NCBI GenBank assembly: GCA_013306675.1
Contig: JABLUY010000329.1
Location: 1-32,785 of the forward strand
DNA length: 32,785 bases
Origin: Thraustochytrium sp. TN22
Lineage: Eukaryota > Sar > Bigyra > Thraustochytrida > Thraustochytriidae
Reading direction: 5' to 3'
The translations under genes and the position numbers were made by a program. Positions 1 through 8,290 of this stretch are shown piece after piece. The notes under the pieces were generated by a model, which was given only the letters and a program-made list of their open reading frames with translations, was not told the origin of the DNA and searched no databases. Numbering within the stretch: position 1 is the first letter of the stretch; each line of letters starts with the position of its first letter.

Positions 1-53
<53 letters not shown>
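1..53. repeat. (GGC)n trinucleotide repeat at the window edge
   Basis: A pure GGC/GCG repeat fills the first 53 bases and runs directly into the ATG at 54. It is open in the frame of the downstream DHHC gene (Gly or Ala codons), so an upstream start outside the window cannot be excluded. It is most simply a GC-rich 5' untranslated repeat. Confidence 0.9.
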
Positions 54-1511
54 ATGGGCCTGCGGCAGTCCGCCGCTGGCGGCGGCGGCGGCCGCCGCGA
101 GCCGCGGCACGCGGAGAACGCGGAGGAGGACGACGGGATGGACATGCACGAGCTGGCGGCCGTCGCCGAAGACGTCGCCGAGGAAGACGGAGCCCGCGAG
201 GGCGGCGAGGGCGAAGCTGGACCGCCAGGGCAAGCGCCAGATGCAGAGACGCTATCGGCAGCCGCAGAGGAGATCCACGGGGAACCGTTGCGGGACAAGG
301 ACGCCGTGCGGACCGCGCCGCTCGGCGTCGGCCGCTCCTGGTGCAAGTGCAGCCAGCGCGGCGAGGGCGCGGGGGAGGACGCCGGCGAGCGGGACGACCC
401 GAGCAGTGCCGCGCGCGCCGCGGAGCGCTGCTGTGTGTGCCCCGGATGTGTCTGTTGTGATGAGGACAAGTCCAAGGAACACAAGGACGTGCACGAGGCC
501 TCCTTCGACGCCGGCGACGACGACTGCTGCGCCAACGCGAGGTGCTTCGGCCGCGACGTCTGTGGTGTTCTCTGCACAGGCGTCGCTTGGTTCTCCCTCA
601 TCTTCTGCAGCATGTCGGTCGTCTTCGTGCTGCGCAACCTGCCAGACACACTTATTGCATTCTACCTCAGCTTGGTAGTCAGCGCCATGATCTCGCATCT
701 GCTGGCGTCGCTGAGCGACCCAGGCTGCGTGGCTCGGGGCACGGGCCGCGCGAAGTGGGCGGAGCTGGCCGCCAGCGTACACGACGGCATGCGCGAGCGC
801 CTGGAGGCGCGCCGCGACGCGACCGCCGCCGAGAATGAGCAGGGTGGCTTCTATGAGCGCGAGGTGAGGCTACCGGACGGCACCACGAAGCGCGTGCAGG
901 TGCCGCGCCAGCCGCGCACCTTGCTCTCGGACGCGGAGATCGACTTCAAGTGCCGCCGTGCCGTCGAAAAGTACCGCGTCAAGGTGCGGTACTGCAAGCT
1001 CTGCGAGTGCTTCAAGCCGCCAAGTGCGCACCACTGCAGCACGTGCCGCCGCTGCATCCGCCGCCTCGACCATCACTGCCCGTGGATTGGTGGCTGCGTC
1101 GGCGAGGACAATCTGCGCTACTTTTTGCTCTTCCTTTTTTACGTCTTTTTGGCCGCCGCGCTCTCCATTGGACTCTTTGCGTACCGCAGCTACATTGTGG
1201 TCTTTCACGAGCCCGTCGTGCACCGCCCGGGCACGCCCGGGGCGAGCCCGCTCGGCATTATGGCGTGCATCCTCTCCACGATCCTCTGCTGCTTCTTTTG
1301 CGTCTTCGTGGTCGCCATGTCCTTTGAGCAGTACGAGGCCGTCACCACGGGGGTTCCTGGCATTGACGCGCTCCAGGGCGTCGGGATCGACCAAGAGCTC
1401 AGCGTCTATCGCGGCCTCAAGAAGTATGCCTGTGCCGGCCGCGGCTTCTCGCCACTGTGGTTCTTGCCTCTGCCCCTGCCAGGCGACAACGTCAAGAGGA
1501 AAAATGACTAA
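54..1511 (+). CDS. DHHC-type protein S-acyltransferase (palmitoyltransferase)
   Basis: This is a membrane enzyme that transfers a fatty acyl group, usually palmitate, from acyl-CoA to cysteines of target proteins. Seen in the 485-residue product: an acidic N-terminal region of about 165 residues with a cysteine cluster ([10 protein letters not shown], about 126-135); two hydrophobic segments (about 171-193 and 200-220); a DPGC motif at 222-225; a Cys-rich domain with the catalytic DHHC at 339-342 inside the family-typical [12 protein letters not shown]; then two more membrane segments (about 357-380 and 401-423). The four-segment layout with the Cys-rich domain on the cytosolic loop is standard for the family. 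TTGVPG around 435 sits near where the TTxE motif lies, but I do not see a clean TTxE. The start is the first ATG after the GGC repeat. An upstream start is possible because the frame is open to the window edge. The substrate cannot be told from sequence. Confidence 0.95.
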   Translation: MGLRQSAAGGGGGRREPRHAENAEEDDGMDMHELAAVAEDVAEEDGAREGGEGEAGPPGQAPDAETLSAAAEEIHGEPLRDKDAVRTAPLGVGRSWCKCSQRGEGAGEDAGERDDPSSAARAAERCCVCPGCVCCDEDKSKEHKDVHEASFDAGDDDCCANARCFGRDVCGVLCTGVAWFSLIFCSMSVVFVLRNLPDTLIAFYLSLVVSAMISHLLASLSDPGCVARGTGRAKWAELAASVHDGMRERLEARRDATAAENEQGGFYEREVRLPDGTTKRVQVPRQPRTLLSDAEIDFKCRRAVEKYRVKVRYCKLCECFKPPSAHHCSTCRRCIRRLDHHCPWIGGCVGEDNLRYFLLFLFYVFLAAALSIGLFAYRSYIVVFHEPVVHRPGTPGASPLGIMACILSTILCCFFCVFVVAMSFEQYEAVTTGVPGIDALQGVGIDQELSVYRGLKKYACAGRGFSPLWFLPLPLPGDNVKRKND

Positions 1512-1837
1512 TTGTAAGAGACAATTCTGATGATGCTGAGAGCGATGCTGAGAGCACGGACAGGGAAAAGGGGAGGTCACTTGCGGTGGCAGCGGCATCT
1601 TCGCGCAATGAGGGTATCATGATGGTTCCCCTTTCTTGCCACTGCAAAGGGGTCTGAGAAGATGCGTCCACTTGGTCAATGTCGTCGCGTGCTTGCTCAA
1701 TTCGATTTCAAAAATGAAGAAGACGTGCTTTTGTCTTTCCGATGAGGTACAACATCATCACCACGCCCTCCGCGAGAGACGAGGAGGGGTTCGTCAATGC
1801 CGAAGGTTGATTTCTCAGTGGCGAATAGAAACAGACA

Positions 1838-1840
1838 GAC

Positions 1841-1873
<33 letters not shown>

Positions 1874-1902
1874 GAGAGAGCGAGCGAGCGAGAGAGAGCT
1901 AG
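1838..1902. repeat. GA / GAGC-rich simple repeat
   Basis: Runs of (AG)n alternate with AGCGAGCGAG blocks. The tract is purine-only on the + strand apart from the C of each GAGC, and it lies between two convergent genes. Confidence 0.9.
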
Positions 1903-1904
1903 CT

Positions 1905-2100
1905 CAATTTCGCCCCTCGCTCAATCTCGCAACTCGCTCGATCTCGCAATCCGCTCAATCACGCAACTCGCTCAATCTCGCGTCACGCTCACTGTCAGAG
2001 TCGCTTTTCGCTCAATCTCGCTTCTCGCTCAATCTCGCTTCTCGCTCAATCTCGTTTCTCGCTCAGTCTCAATACTCGCTCAACCTCGCTCGCATTCTCT
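1905..2100. repeat. Imperfect minisatellite, CTCAATCTCG family
   Basis: Roughly a dozen imperfect units of about 14-17 bp share the core CTCAATCTCGC, with variants such as CGCTCAATCACGCAACT and CTTCTCGCTCAATCTCG. The last units (up to about 2095) are the most diverged. Open frames here encode only the repeat. Confidence 0.85.
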
Positions 2101-2174
2101 CCAGCTTGCTGGCTCGCTTGCATGCTCGGTCCTCCACTCTCTTTCAGCATCAATGAATGAGGGAAGGAGGACCC

Positions 2175-3522
2175 TCACACGGTGGCGTCGCCCATTTCCT
2201 GCGAGTTGCGGCGCGGTCGCCTCGGCGAGCCTGGCCGCAACACGACGCTCGTTGATGCTCCCGTTGATGAATCAGGGAGGTCCAGCGGCGCGAGCTGGGT
2301 CGCCGCTGACGGCGCAGGCGCAGATGCCGCCTGGGCGCCCGACGCCGGCGCGCGGGACGCAGCAGAGGGATTGTTGCCGAGTCTCGCTTGGGCTGCTGCG
2401 ACGAGGGTCTCTCGCGAAGGCTTGTTCGCGCCCCCGAGTGCGGAGGACGAGGAAGCCCAGGGCATCTGGCCGCCCGTAGTGCGACCAGCACCGGCAGGCG
2501 CTGTGGCGCCTGCGGCCGGCGTGGACGGCCGATTGAAGAGCGGCAGCAGATGCGTGCCCACCGAGGGTATGTGTTCCTCAAAGCGCTTAAAGAAGAGGCC
2601 CACCAGCACCGCGCAGATGAGGTCCAGCGGAATCGAGCCGAAGATGAGCGCCGAGAGCCCGATGAGCACGTACGGGACGAACTTGGGCGGGATGCGACCC
2701 GGGATAAAGGCGAGCGACACCGGGCCCTCGGGTGGCCGCAAGATAAGGAGCGACACAATCGTCGGGAAGAAGCCCTGGCAGCCAAGTGTGAGCATGTAGG
2801 ACGCGCCAATGACTTCGGCGAGCGTGAACATCAGCACGCAGAAGACCAGGTTGATAGACACGGACAGCCGCGCCAGCATGGCCACGACCTGGGACGATCC
2901 GAGCTCCTGCTCCAGCTTGACGCCGGACCGGTTGAGCCAGAACACCACCGTGAGCAGCGCGAACAGGTGCGACTCAAAGAGCGGGCTGATCACGAGCCGA
3001 TACAGCTCGAGACGCTTGAGCACAAAGAGGCTGCGTGCTTGCGTCCATTAGTCACAGCCCAGGCTCCCATTGGAGCGGCGCCACCGCCCCCGCGCCACCC
3101 GCGAACGATCAAACAAACGTACGGCACCGTCGCGACGGCATGGTTGCCCACGGCCACGCCGAGGAAGAAGCACGACACCACCACGATGCTCAGCGACCTC
3201 GTCACCACAGGTGTCCGCTCGAACCACCGGTCCTGCTCGCCTCGCACGCGCGCCTCGCCACGCCGTCAGTCCACGCACTCCACGCTCGCCCGCCCGCCAC
3301 CAACTGCAAAAGTACGCCTCCTCCGAGTCCTCCTCCAGCCCAAGAGAGAGAGAGAGAGAGAGAGAGACTCGGGAGACGAGACGGACCCCTCGCCCGCCCG
3401 CTCCGCCTCCCTCCCCACCCTCGGCTCCCCGGCCAACTCACGAGCGACTGGCGCAGGTCTAGCGTGCCGTCGCGCGCGCCGCCGCCGCCGCTGCCGCCGC
3501 CGCCGCCGCCCGCCGCCGCCAT
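2175..3522 (-). CDS. Rhomboid-fold membrane pseudoprotease, UBAC2-like (3 exons)
   Basis: Three exons on the minus strand, 3522-3442, 3232-3123 and 3030-2175, join without a frame break into 348 residues. The intron borders are GTGAGT...CAG (209 bp) and GTACGT...CAG (92 bp, with a CTAAT branch-like site). The N-terminus is Gly-rich. A first hydrophobic helix (about 42-57) is followed by an LELYRLVISPLF segment (about 71-82) and four or five more membrane segments to about residue 210, then a Ser/Pro/Ala-rich tail of about 130 residues. This order matches rhomboid-fold proteins of the UBAC2/derlin type, ER membrane proteins linked to degradation of misfolded proteins. The rhomboid GxSG position reads GCQG (147-150), so the catalytic Ser is absent, and no helix-6 His is seen: a pseudoprotease. 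I see no convincing C-terminal UBA domain, so UBAC2 orthology is likely but not certain. TMEM115-type is the alternative. It shares a 363-bp divergent promoter with the inhibitor-2 gene. Confidence 0.8.
3343..3367. repeat. (AG)n microsatellite in intron 1 of the rhomboid-like gene
   Basis: A pure AG dinucleotide run on the + strand (CT on the transcribed strand). On the minus strand it lies inside the 209-bp first intron, where it could serve as a long pyrimidine tract. Confidence 0.85.
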
Positions 3523-3752
3523 GGCGCGCGGCGCGCAGTGGCTGCGCAGTTCGCGCTTGCGCGCTTGTCGCAGCCGCCGCGCGCATTGATCTGCCGCGTT
3601 CTTTCGTTCCTTCGTGCGCACCGGGGCCCGTTCCGCACACACCAGGGTGCGCGGGGCGGGGCGGGCCGGGCCCGCCTTTCGTGTCTCTGTCACGTTGGAA
3701 TCGCGATCAAATCAAATCGTCCTCTCGCTCGCGCGCTCTCGGCGGCGGCGGT

Positions 3753-3785
<33 letters not shown>

Positions 3786-3885
3786 TCGCGGCTCGCTCGG
3801 CGCGGCGAAGGCGGCCGGCGAAGGCGGCCGGGCGCGGGGCCTGCAGGCCGCGCGGGCGAGGGAGCTGGCACTTCTTCAAGTCAAT
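3523..3885. promoter_or_regulatory. Divergent promoter region, rhomboid-like / inhibitor-2
   Basis: These 363 bp separate two head-to-head start codons (minus at 3522, plus at 3886). The stretch is GC-rich, with a GGC/GTGG repeat at about 3740-3785. I see no TATA-like element and no further gene. Confidence 0.6.
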
Positions 3886-4334
3886 ATGCAGGGCGCCAAG
3901 CGCGGCAGCGGCAGGCACGAGGAGGACGAGGAGGGCTCGCGGCACGTGCGGTGGGACGAGGACACGATCGCGGAGCACGACAAGTTGCGCGGCACGCGGC
4001 AAAAGATCGACGAGCCGGACACGCCCTTCCACAGGGACAGCTACGACTCGGAGATGGACGAGAGCGGCGAGGACCTGCTCAGCGAGAGCGCCGACGTCAA
4101 GGTCGTCTTCGATGACGGCGTCGAGTCCGGCGGCGGCGCGGCGCCCTCGTCTCACGCGCCGCGCACCAGGCTCGACCTCAGCGCGCTGCAGTCTCGCCTC
4201 GGCGCCGCTGCGGAGGGCGACGACGCCGTGCCGGCCGCGGCACAGAAGGCGCAGCATGATGACTTTGTGGCCAAGCGCAAGCAGCATTATAACGAGATCG
4301 AGGCGCTCCGCAGGTGGCGCGCCGAGCATGCCGA

Positions 4335-4378
<44 letters not shown>

Positions 4379-4389
4379 ACGACCATTGA
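3886..4389 (+). CDS. PPP1R2: Protein phosphatase 1 inhibitor-2 family protein
   Basis: This is a small, largely disordered protein (167 residues) of the inhibitor-2 family, which binds the catalytic subunit of protein phosphatase 1 and regulates it in the cytoplasm and nucleus. Seen: RHVRWDED (about 19-26), matching the KSQKWDEM region of animal inhibitor-2; KIDEPDTPFHRD (about 41-52), the family signature KIDEPSTPYH, which includes the threonine that GSK3 phosphorylates in animals; and a C-terminal VAKRKQHYNEIEALRR, matching the RKLHYNEG helix that lies over the PP1 active site. The protein ends in a long aspartate run encoded by GAC/GAT repeats. The start at 3886 is the first ATG ahead of the conserved part. 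The frame stays open upstream to 3538 but reads only GC-rich low-complexity sequence. Confidence 0.88.
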
Positions 4390-4967
4390 GCTAGTAGAAA
4401 GGACCCACGAGAACCAGGAGTGAGTTATCTGTGTACAGACAGCCTTTTGTACGCTTTTGTGGAGATGGCCTTGCTTTTCAGCGTAGCCTCTTACTCGTGG
4501 CAAAACTTGACTTCTGCACAGTGTTTCCGTGTCGTGGAAGCAAGGAGCGAGGGGCGCACCCCGGAGCTCTTGGTGAGCCAGCCGTGTGAAGGCGTTGACG
4601 CGGCTGGATTCCGCAGCCAGAGCATGCCACCGTTTCGCTTGGTACCGTCACCTGTCGCGTCTCAACCAAGACTGTTTTTTTCTCAGAGACCCTTCTTTTG
4701 TCGACAACGCGAACGCGTCTCAAGTTCACGACACTTCCTTCGGTACCTTGGGAAACAAGGGCCGCAGCTCCGCGCGGGCGCGGCGCAGGACAAGGTGGGG
4801 ACATTAGTTTGCCTACTTTTCTGACCATTTCACAGACCCGGACGCTGCGGTTCAAGTTTGCCAACTTCCTTGACCATCTCGCAGAAACGGACGCGGCGGC
4901 TCAAGCCTGAGTACATACTTTTCGTTTTCCATTTCCTCTTTGTGCAGACATGTGGCCCTTGCGACAT
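4390..4967. other. Convergent intergenic region with a 49-bp tandem duplication
   Basis: This lies between the stops of inhibitor-2 (+) and DRC9 (-). The only structure I see is an imperfect 49-bp tandem repeat (4807-4904). Short open frames here carry no recognisable domain. Confidence 0.6.
4807..4904. repeat. 49-bp imperfect tandem duplication
   Basis: Units 4807-4855 and 4856-4904 both begin GTTTGCC and end in TCAA, and they share TGACCAT, CAGA and CGGACGC in register. The unit length is not a multiple of three, which argues against coding. Confidence 0.85.
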
Positions 4968-6302
4968 TTACTTCTTCTTCTTACCGCCCTTGCCCTTGCC
5001 CTTGCCGCCCTTGCCCTTCTTCTTCTTCCTGAGGGTTTTCCGGCACTGATTGCCACGGTAGAGCGCCTGGATGCGCGCCGCAGCGTCGTGATCGCGCTTC
5101 TTGAGGGCCTCGATAGCGGCGAGCTCCTCGGCAATAATGCGCTCCTCCTCCGCCTCGTTGGCTAGATCGCGGTCCACCTTGCGAAAGTACTCCTCGAGCA
5201 CTGCGAGGCGCTCGGCTTCATCCTTGTGCTGTCGCCGCACCAGGTCGTACATTGCACGTTTCTCTAGCATGACGTCGTCGTACTTGTCGATGACCCCGTT
5301 AACCTCGGCGAGCACTCGATTCAGCTTCTTGCGAAGGCCGTCCTCGGTCTCGCTATGCGCCGTGCATTCTTGCAGGAAGTCGGCGCTGGCCTTGTCAAAG
5401 GCCTCCAGGGCCTTGCTGTTGCGTTCCAAGAAGTTGTCCTGGATCGCGCGCTTCTGCTCGGATTCCGAGTTGCTCACCTCGGTCATCTCGCGCTCATAGC
5501 TACTGCGCACCTCTTGGATGGCGTGCCATAGCTTAGACTCGGCCTCCTTCTTGGTGACCAGCTCCTTCTCACGCTCTGCCTCGGCCTCCAGCTCGAGCTT
5601 GATCTGAACGAGGTCCTCCTCCATCTCGCAGATGCGCAAGTTCAGCTCCTGGAAGAAGTCGCTGCGCGCCTGTTTCTGCTCCACGGTTGTGGACAGCTGG
5701 TCCAGCACGTTCTTCCGAAAGGCCGCCATAGTTTCGCACAGAAGTTGTAGTGAGTGCTCCTTGCGTGGAGCGGCGCCCATGCCGCTCCGGCTCGGGAGCC
5801 GCTCTGCGCTCTTCTCCTCAATGACGCCGTCGCCGGCCTTGAGATCCGCGCCGGTCTCGCCCACTTTGGTCTCCACGCCGCTGGTCTTGGTCTCGACGTT
5901 GGCCTCCCCGTCTGCGTCTTGATCCACGTCCTGAACGGCGGCCTGGCCGGCGTTCATGAGGATCTCCTGCACGCGCGGAATCCTTCGCACGCTGCGGCAC
6001 ACCTGGCGCGTGGCCTCTCGCAGCGCGGCCGCCGCCAGGTCCGCCTGCTCGCGCGCGTTGGCGCGCTTCGCAGTCAGGTACCGCGCCTCGGCATGCTGCA
6101 AGTCCGCGAGCTGCTTGCCCACCTCGGCAAGGCCCTGCTCGCGCAGCCTGCTGCTCGCCACCGCCCAGTGGCGCTCCGCCTCTGCGAGCTTGCCCCCGGC
6201 GGCGCCCGACACGGGCAGGTCCAGGACCACCTCCAGCGCCGCGAGCGTGTCGTCCAGGACCGCCACCACGCGCGACGCCTCGCCACGAATCAGCTTCTCC
6301 AT
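4968..6302 (-). CDS. IQCG: Dynein regulatory complex subunit 9 (DRC9 / IQCG-like)
   Basis: This is a 444-residue protein, close to the 443 of human IQCG/DRC9, a subunit of the nexin-dynein regulatory complex that links axonemal doublets and controls ciliary beating. Seen: a helical N-terminal half (1-115); a low-complexity acidic linker (about 120-170); a long coiled coil rich in Glu, Lys and Arg (about 180-400); one IQ motif near 408-425 (AARIQALYRGNQCRKTLR), a calmodulin-binding site; and a Lys/Gly tail (KKKKGKGGKGKGKGGKKKK), a feature shared with IQCG. The start is the first ATG of the frame. It is head to head with the PPIL6-like gene across 595 bp, and both are ciliary, which suggests shared regulation. 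Coiled-coil similarity alone would be weak evidence. The IQ site, the basic tail and the length together make the call fairly firm. Confidence 0.85.
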   Translation of the reverse strand: MEKLIRGEASRVVAVLDDTLAALEVVLDLPVSGAAGGKLAEAERHWAVASSRLREQGLAEVGKQLADLQHAEARYLTAKRANAREQADLAAAALREATRQVCRSVRRIPRVQEILMNAGQAAVQDVDQDADGEANVETKTSGVETKVGETGADLKAGDGVIEEKSAERLPSRSGMGAAPRKEHSLQLLCETMAAFRKNVLDQLSTTVEQKQARSDFFQELNLRICEMEEDLVQIKLELEAEAEREKELVTKKEAESKLWHAIQEVRSSYEREMTEVSNSESEQKRAIQDNFLERNSKALEAFDKASADFLQECTAHSETEDGLRKKLNRVLAEVNGVIDKYDDVMLEKRAMYDLVRRQHKDEAERLAVLEEYFRKVDRDLANEAEEERIIAEELAAIEALKKRDHDAAARIQALYRGNQCRKTLRKKKKGKGGKGKGKGGKKKK

Positions 6303-6897
6303 CCTGGCCTCCTCGTCACGCGCTACCTCTCAACCGGCTCAGCTCAAGCTTCGCTCGCCAGCACCAGCGCCAGCGCCAGCGCCAGCACCAACAGCGTGCT
6401 GCGCAGCGCGGCGCGCCGCAGCGTAGGGCGCTCGCAAATCGATCTAGCTCAGCTCGCAGGTCAGCGCACCCTTTCTTCCCTGCCTGCCAGTGTCTTCAAC
6501 TTCTTCAGAACCACGGGCCTTCGAGCTTCCTTGCCCTGCGTGCACGCGCCTCCCGCCTCTGTCCCTGCCTGCCATCGCATGCCCGTGTCTTCGACTTGGG
6601 CACTCTGCCCGGTGACGGTGGTTCTCCAGTGCGCACCTTACCGTTGGCCCAACTGGGGGCATTTTCTCTTTTCATGACGACTCGGAGCCATCGTATGATG
6701 TCACGGCGGCCGGAGCTCACCACACACATCGGCGTTCTCCACTTCACATCGGGTCGAGCGCGCGACCGAGAGCGCACAGCTCGCCGCGACGGCCGCTCGC
6801 TTGCCGTGACGCGCGCGCGCGCGCGCGCGGATCGGGCGCGGGGACCAGAGCGAGCGAGAGAGAGGGAGACAGAGCAAGAGAGCAAGAGAGCGAGAGC
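6303..6897. promoter_or_regulatory. Divergent promoter of two ciliary genes (DRC9 / PPIL6)
   Basis: These 595 bp lie between two head-to-head start codons. They contain an AGCGCC-type short repeat (about 6359-6385), a perfect 11-bp palindrome GTTGGCCCAAC (6643-6653), a 20-bp alternating CG run (6810-6829) and a GA-rich leader immediately before the PPIL6 ATG (about 6847-6897). The palindrome has the arm layout of an RFX X-box but not its consensus, so I do not call it one. Confidence 0.6.
6810..6829. repeat. (CG)10 alternating purine-pyrimidine run
   Basis: Twenty bases of strictly alternating C and G, about 70 bp upstream of the PPIL6-like start. Alternating CG of this length is the classic Z-DNA-forming sequence. 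Confidence 0.9.
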
Positions 6898-7920
6898 ATG
6901 TCGAAGACCGCGTGCCACCTCGTGGTGGCTGGGCGAGTGGACGACGTGAGCTTTCAGACTGCGCGGCATCTCGGCGAAGAGCTCGCGCGCGAGCAGGCCA
7001 ACGTGAGCTGCGAGGTGCGCGCCCTCTTCGGCACGGAGTGGGAAGACTTTGCGCAGACCAAATGCGAGCAGCTCGGTGTGGAACTCACCTGGACGGAGCC
7101 CGTCCTGGTTTTCTATAACAAGCAGCACCTGGTCGGCAGCTTGGAGGACCTCGCCATCTGGGCGGTGAAGGTGTACGACTTTGAGCGCGACATTGACCCG
7201 GCTTCTTTCCGGGAGCATGCCCAACAGGCCCTGCACGCCGCCATGGACAAGCGCGGCCACACCTTTTGCTATCTAGATGTGGTGGTTGCCCAGGAGGACT
7301 CTACCGAGCAGGATTCGGACCAGGCCGCTGAGCCGGCGCACTGCGACGAGTGCAAGTCCGCCGAGTCCAAGGAGTGCGAGGAGAAGGTCACGGACATTGA
7401 GCGGTCAGAACTCCGCGAGCGAGTCGTGGTGGAGCTTTTTGACGACCTCTGCCCGGATACGTGCGAGAACTTCATGCTTCTGTGCTGCGGCGAGGGCGAG
7501 CACGGAGGCTACAAGGGCAGCGCCTTTCACCGCATCGTGGACGGCGGCTGGGTACAGGGTGGCGACGTGGTGGATGGCTCCGGCAAGCACAGCGCTGCGG
7601 CCATCGGGTCCCAGGCCACCTTCCCCGACGAGACCTTCGCGGTAAAGCATGACCGCGCAGGTATCATCTCCATGGCAAGCACCGGCAAGGCGCACTCGAA
7701 CGGGAGCCAATTCTTCGTCATTCTTGCGCCACTGCCCTGGCTGGACTGCAAGAGGGTCGCCTTCGGCCGCGTTGTATATGGCATGCGCGCCTTCCGGGCC
7801 ATGGCCGAGCTCCCGCGCAGGAATGAGCGCCCCGTTGGCCGTTGCGAGGTTCTGCGTTGCGGCGTCTTTGGGCCGAAGCACTCCCTGACTGTCAAAGATG
7901 CCAAGAACCAGTCCAAGTAG
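6898..7920 (+). CDS. PPIL6: PPIL6-like cyclophilin (peptidyl-prolyl isomerase)
   Basis: This 340-residue protein has the two-part layout of PPIL6: a non-cyclophilin N-terminal region of about 130 residues containing the LVGSLEDLAIWAVKVYDF segment (compare FLGDALDLQKWAHEVWDI in human PPIL6), then GHTFCYLDVVV and a divergent cyclophilin domain. Between these two parts is an acidic, Cys-containing insertion (about 138-165) absent from the human protein. Active-site residues are retained: the catalytic Arg of FHRIV (212), QGGDVV, NGSQFF (268-273) and the Trp of WLDCKRVAFG (281), the position that governs cyclosporin binding in cyclophilin A. PPIL6 is associated with motile cilia in animals. Its neighbours, DRC9 upstream and a CatSper-like gene downstream, fit that role. 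The ATG at 6898 follows a GA-rich leader. A general cytosolic cyclophilin is excluded by the N-terminal region. Confidence 0.88.
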   Translation: MSKTACHLVVAGRVDDVSFQTARHLGEELAREQANVSCEVRALFGTEWEDFAQTKCEQLGVELTWTEPVLVFYNKQHLVGSLEDLAIWAVKVYDFERDIDPASFREHAQQALHAAMDKRGHTFCYLDVVVAQEDSTEQDSDQAAEPAHCDECKSAESKECEEKVTDIERSELRERVVVELFDDLCPDTCENFMLLCCGEGEHGGYKGSAFHRIVDGGWVQGGDVVDGSGKHSAAAIGSQATFPDETFAVKHDRAGIISMASTGKAHSNGSQFFVILAPLPWLDCKRVAFGRVVYGMRAFRAMAELPRRNERPVGRCEVLRCGVFGPKHSLTVKDAKNQSK

Positions 7921-8000
7921 GTGTCAATGCAATCACATCGATCAATAGTTCATCGTGAAGTAGGTGACAATGCAATCACATCGTTCAATAGTTCATTTTG
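7915..8000. repeat. 43-bp tandem duplication across two convergent stop codons
   Basis: Units 7915-7957 and 7958-8000 both start AAGTAGGTG and share CAATGCAATCACATCG and TCAATAGTTCAT with very few differences. The first unit carries the PPIL6 stop on the plus strand, and the second carries the CatSper-like stop on the minus strand. Confidence 0.93.
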
Positions 8001-8258
8001 AGGCTGGTCGCTCGACCCAGGTCGTCATACGGGTGGTTGCTCGATGACTGCCCACGCCCACTCCGGCTCCCGGACAAGCCCTGCCTCCGACCCCCGTGCT
8101 GGTCTGAAGCGTCAGAGTCAGAGCTCGACCCCGGGTCATCTCCCGACTTGACCGAGGCATGGCGCTTGCGTGCCTTGCGCTTGCGTCCCTGGTGGGCCCC
8201 ATCGCTATGACGAAGGTCCTTGTCGCCGTTGGCGTCATCGTCATCCTCGCTGCGGTCG

Positions 8259-8290
<32 letters not shown>

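Larger units (their letters stand above)
1512..2174. other. Convergent intergenic region rich in simple repeats
   Basis: This lies between the stop codons of the DHHC gene (+) and the rhomboid-like gene (-). It holds a GA-rich tract (about 1838-1900) and a CTCAATCTCG minisatellite (about 1905-2100). Frames that read across it translate only these repeats, so I call no gene here. Confidence 0.7.

Noticed and set aside
1797-2156. Plus-strand frame of repeated NLASRS-type peptides
   Set aside because: It only translates the GA and CTCAATCTCG repeats and lacks any unique sequence.
6643-6653. RFX X-box in the DRC9/PPIL6 promoter
   Set aside because: GTTGGCCCAAC is a palindrome but does not match the GTnrCC(0-3)rgYAAC consensus. 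Reported only as a palindrome.
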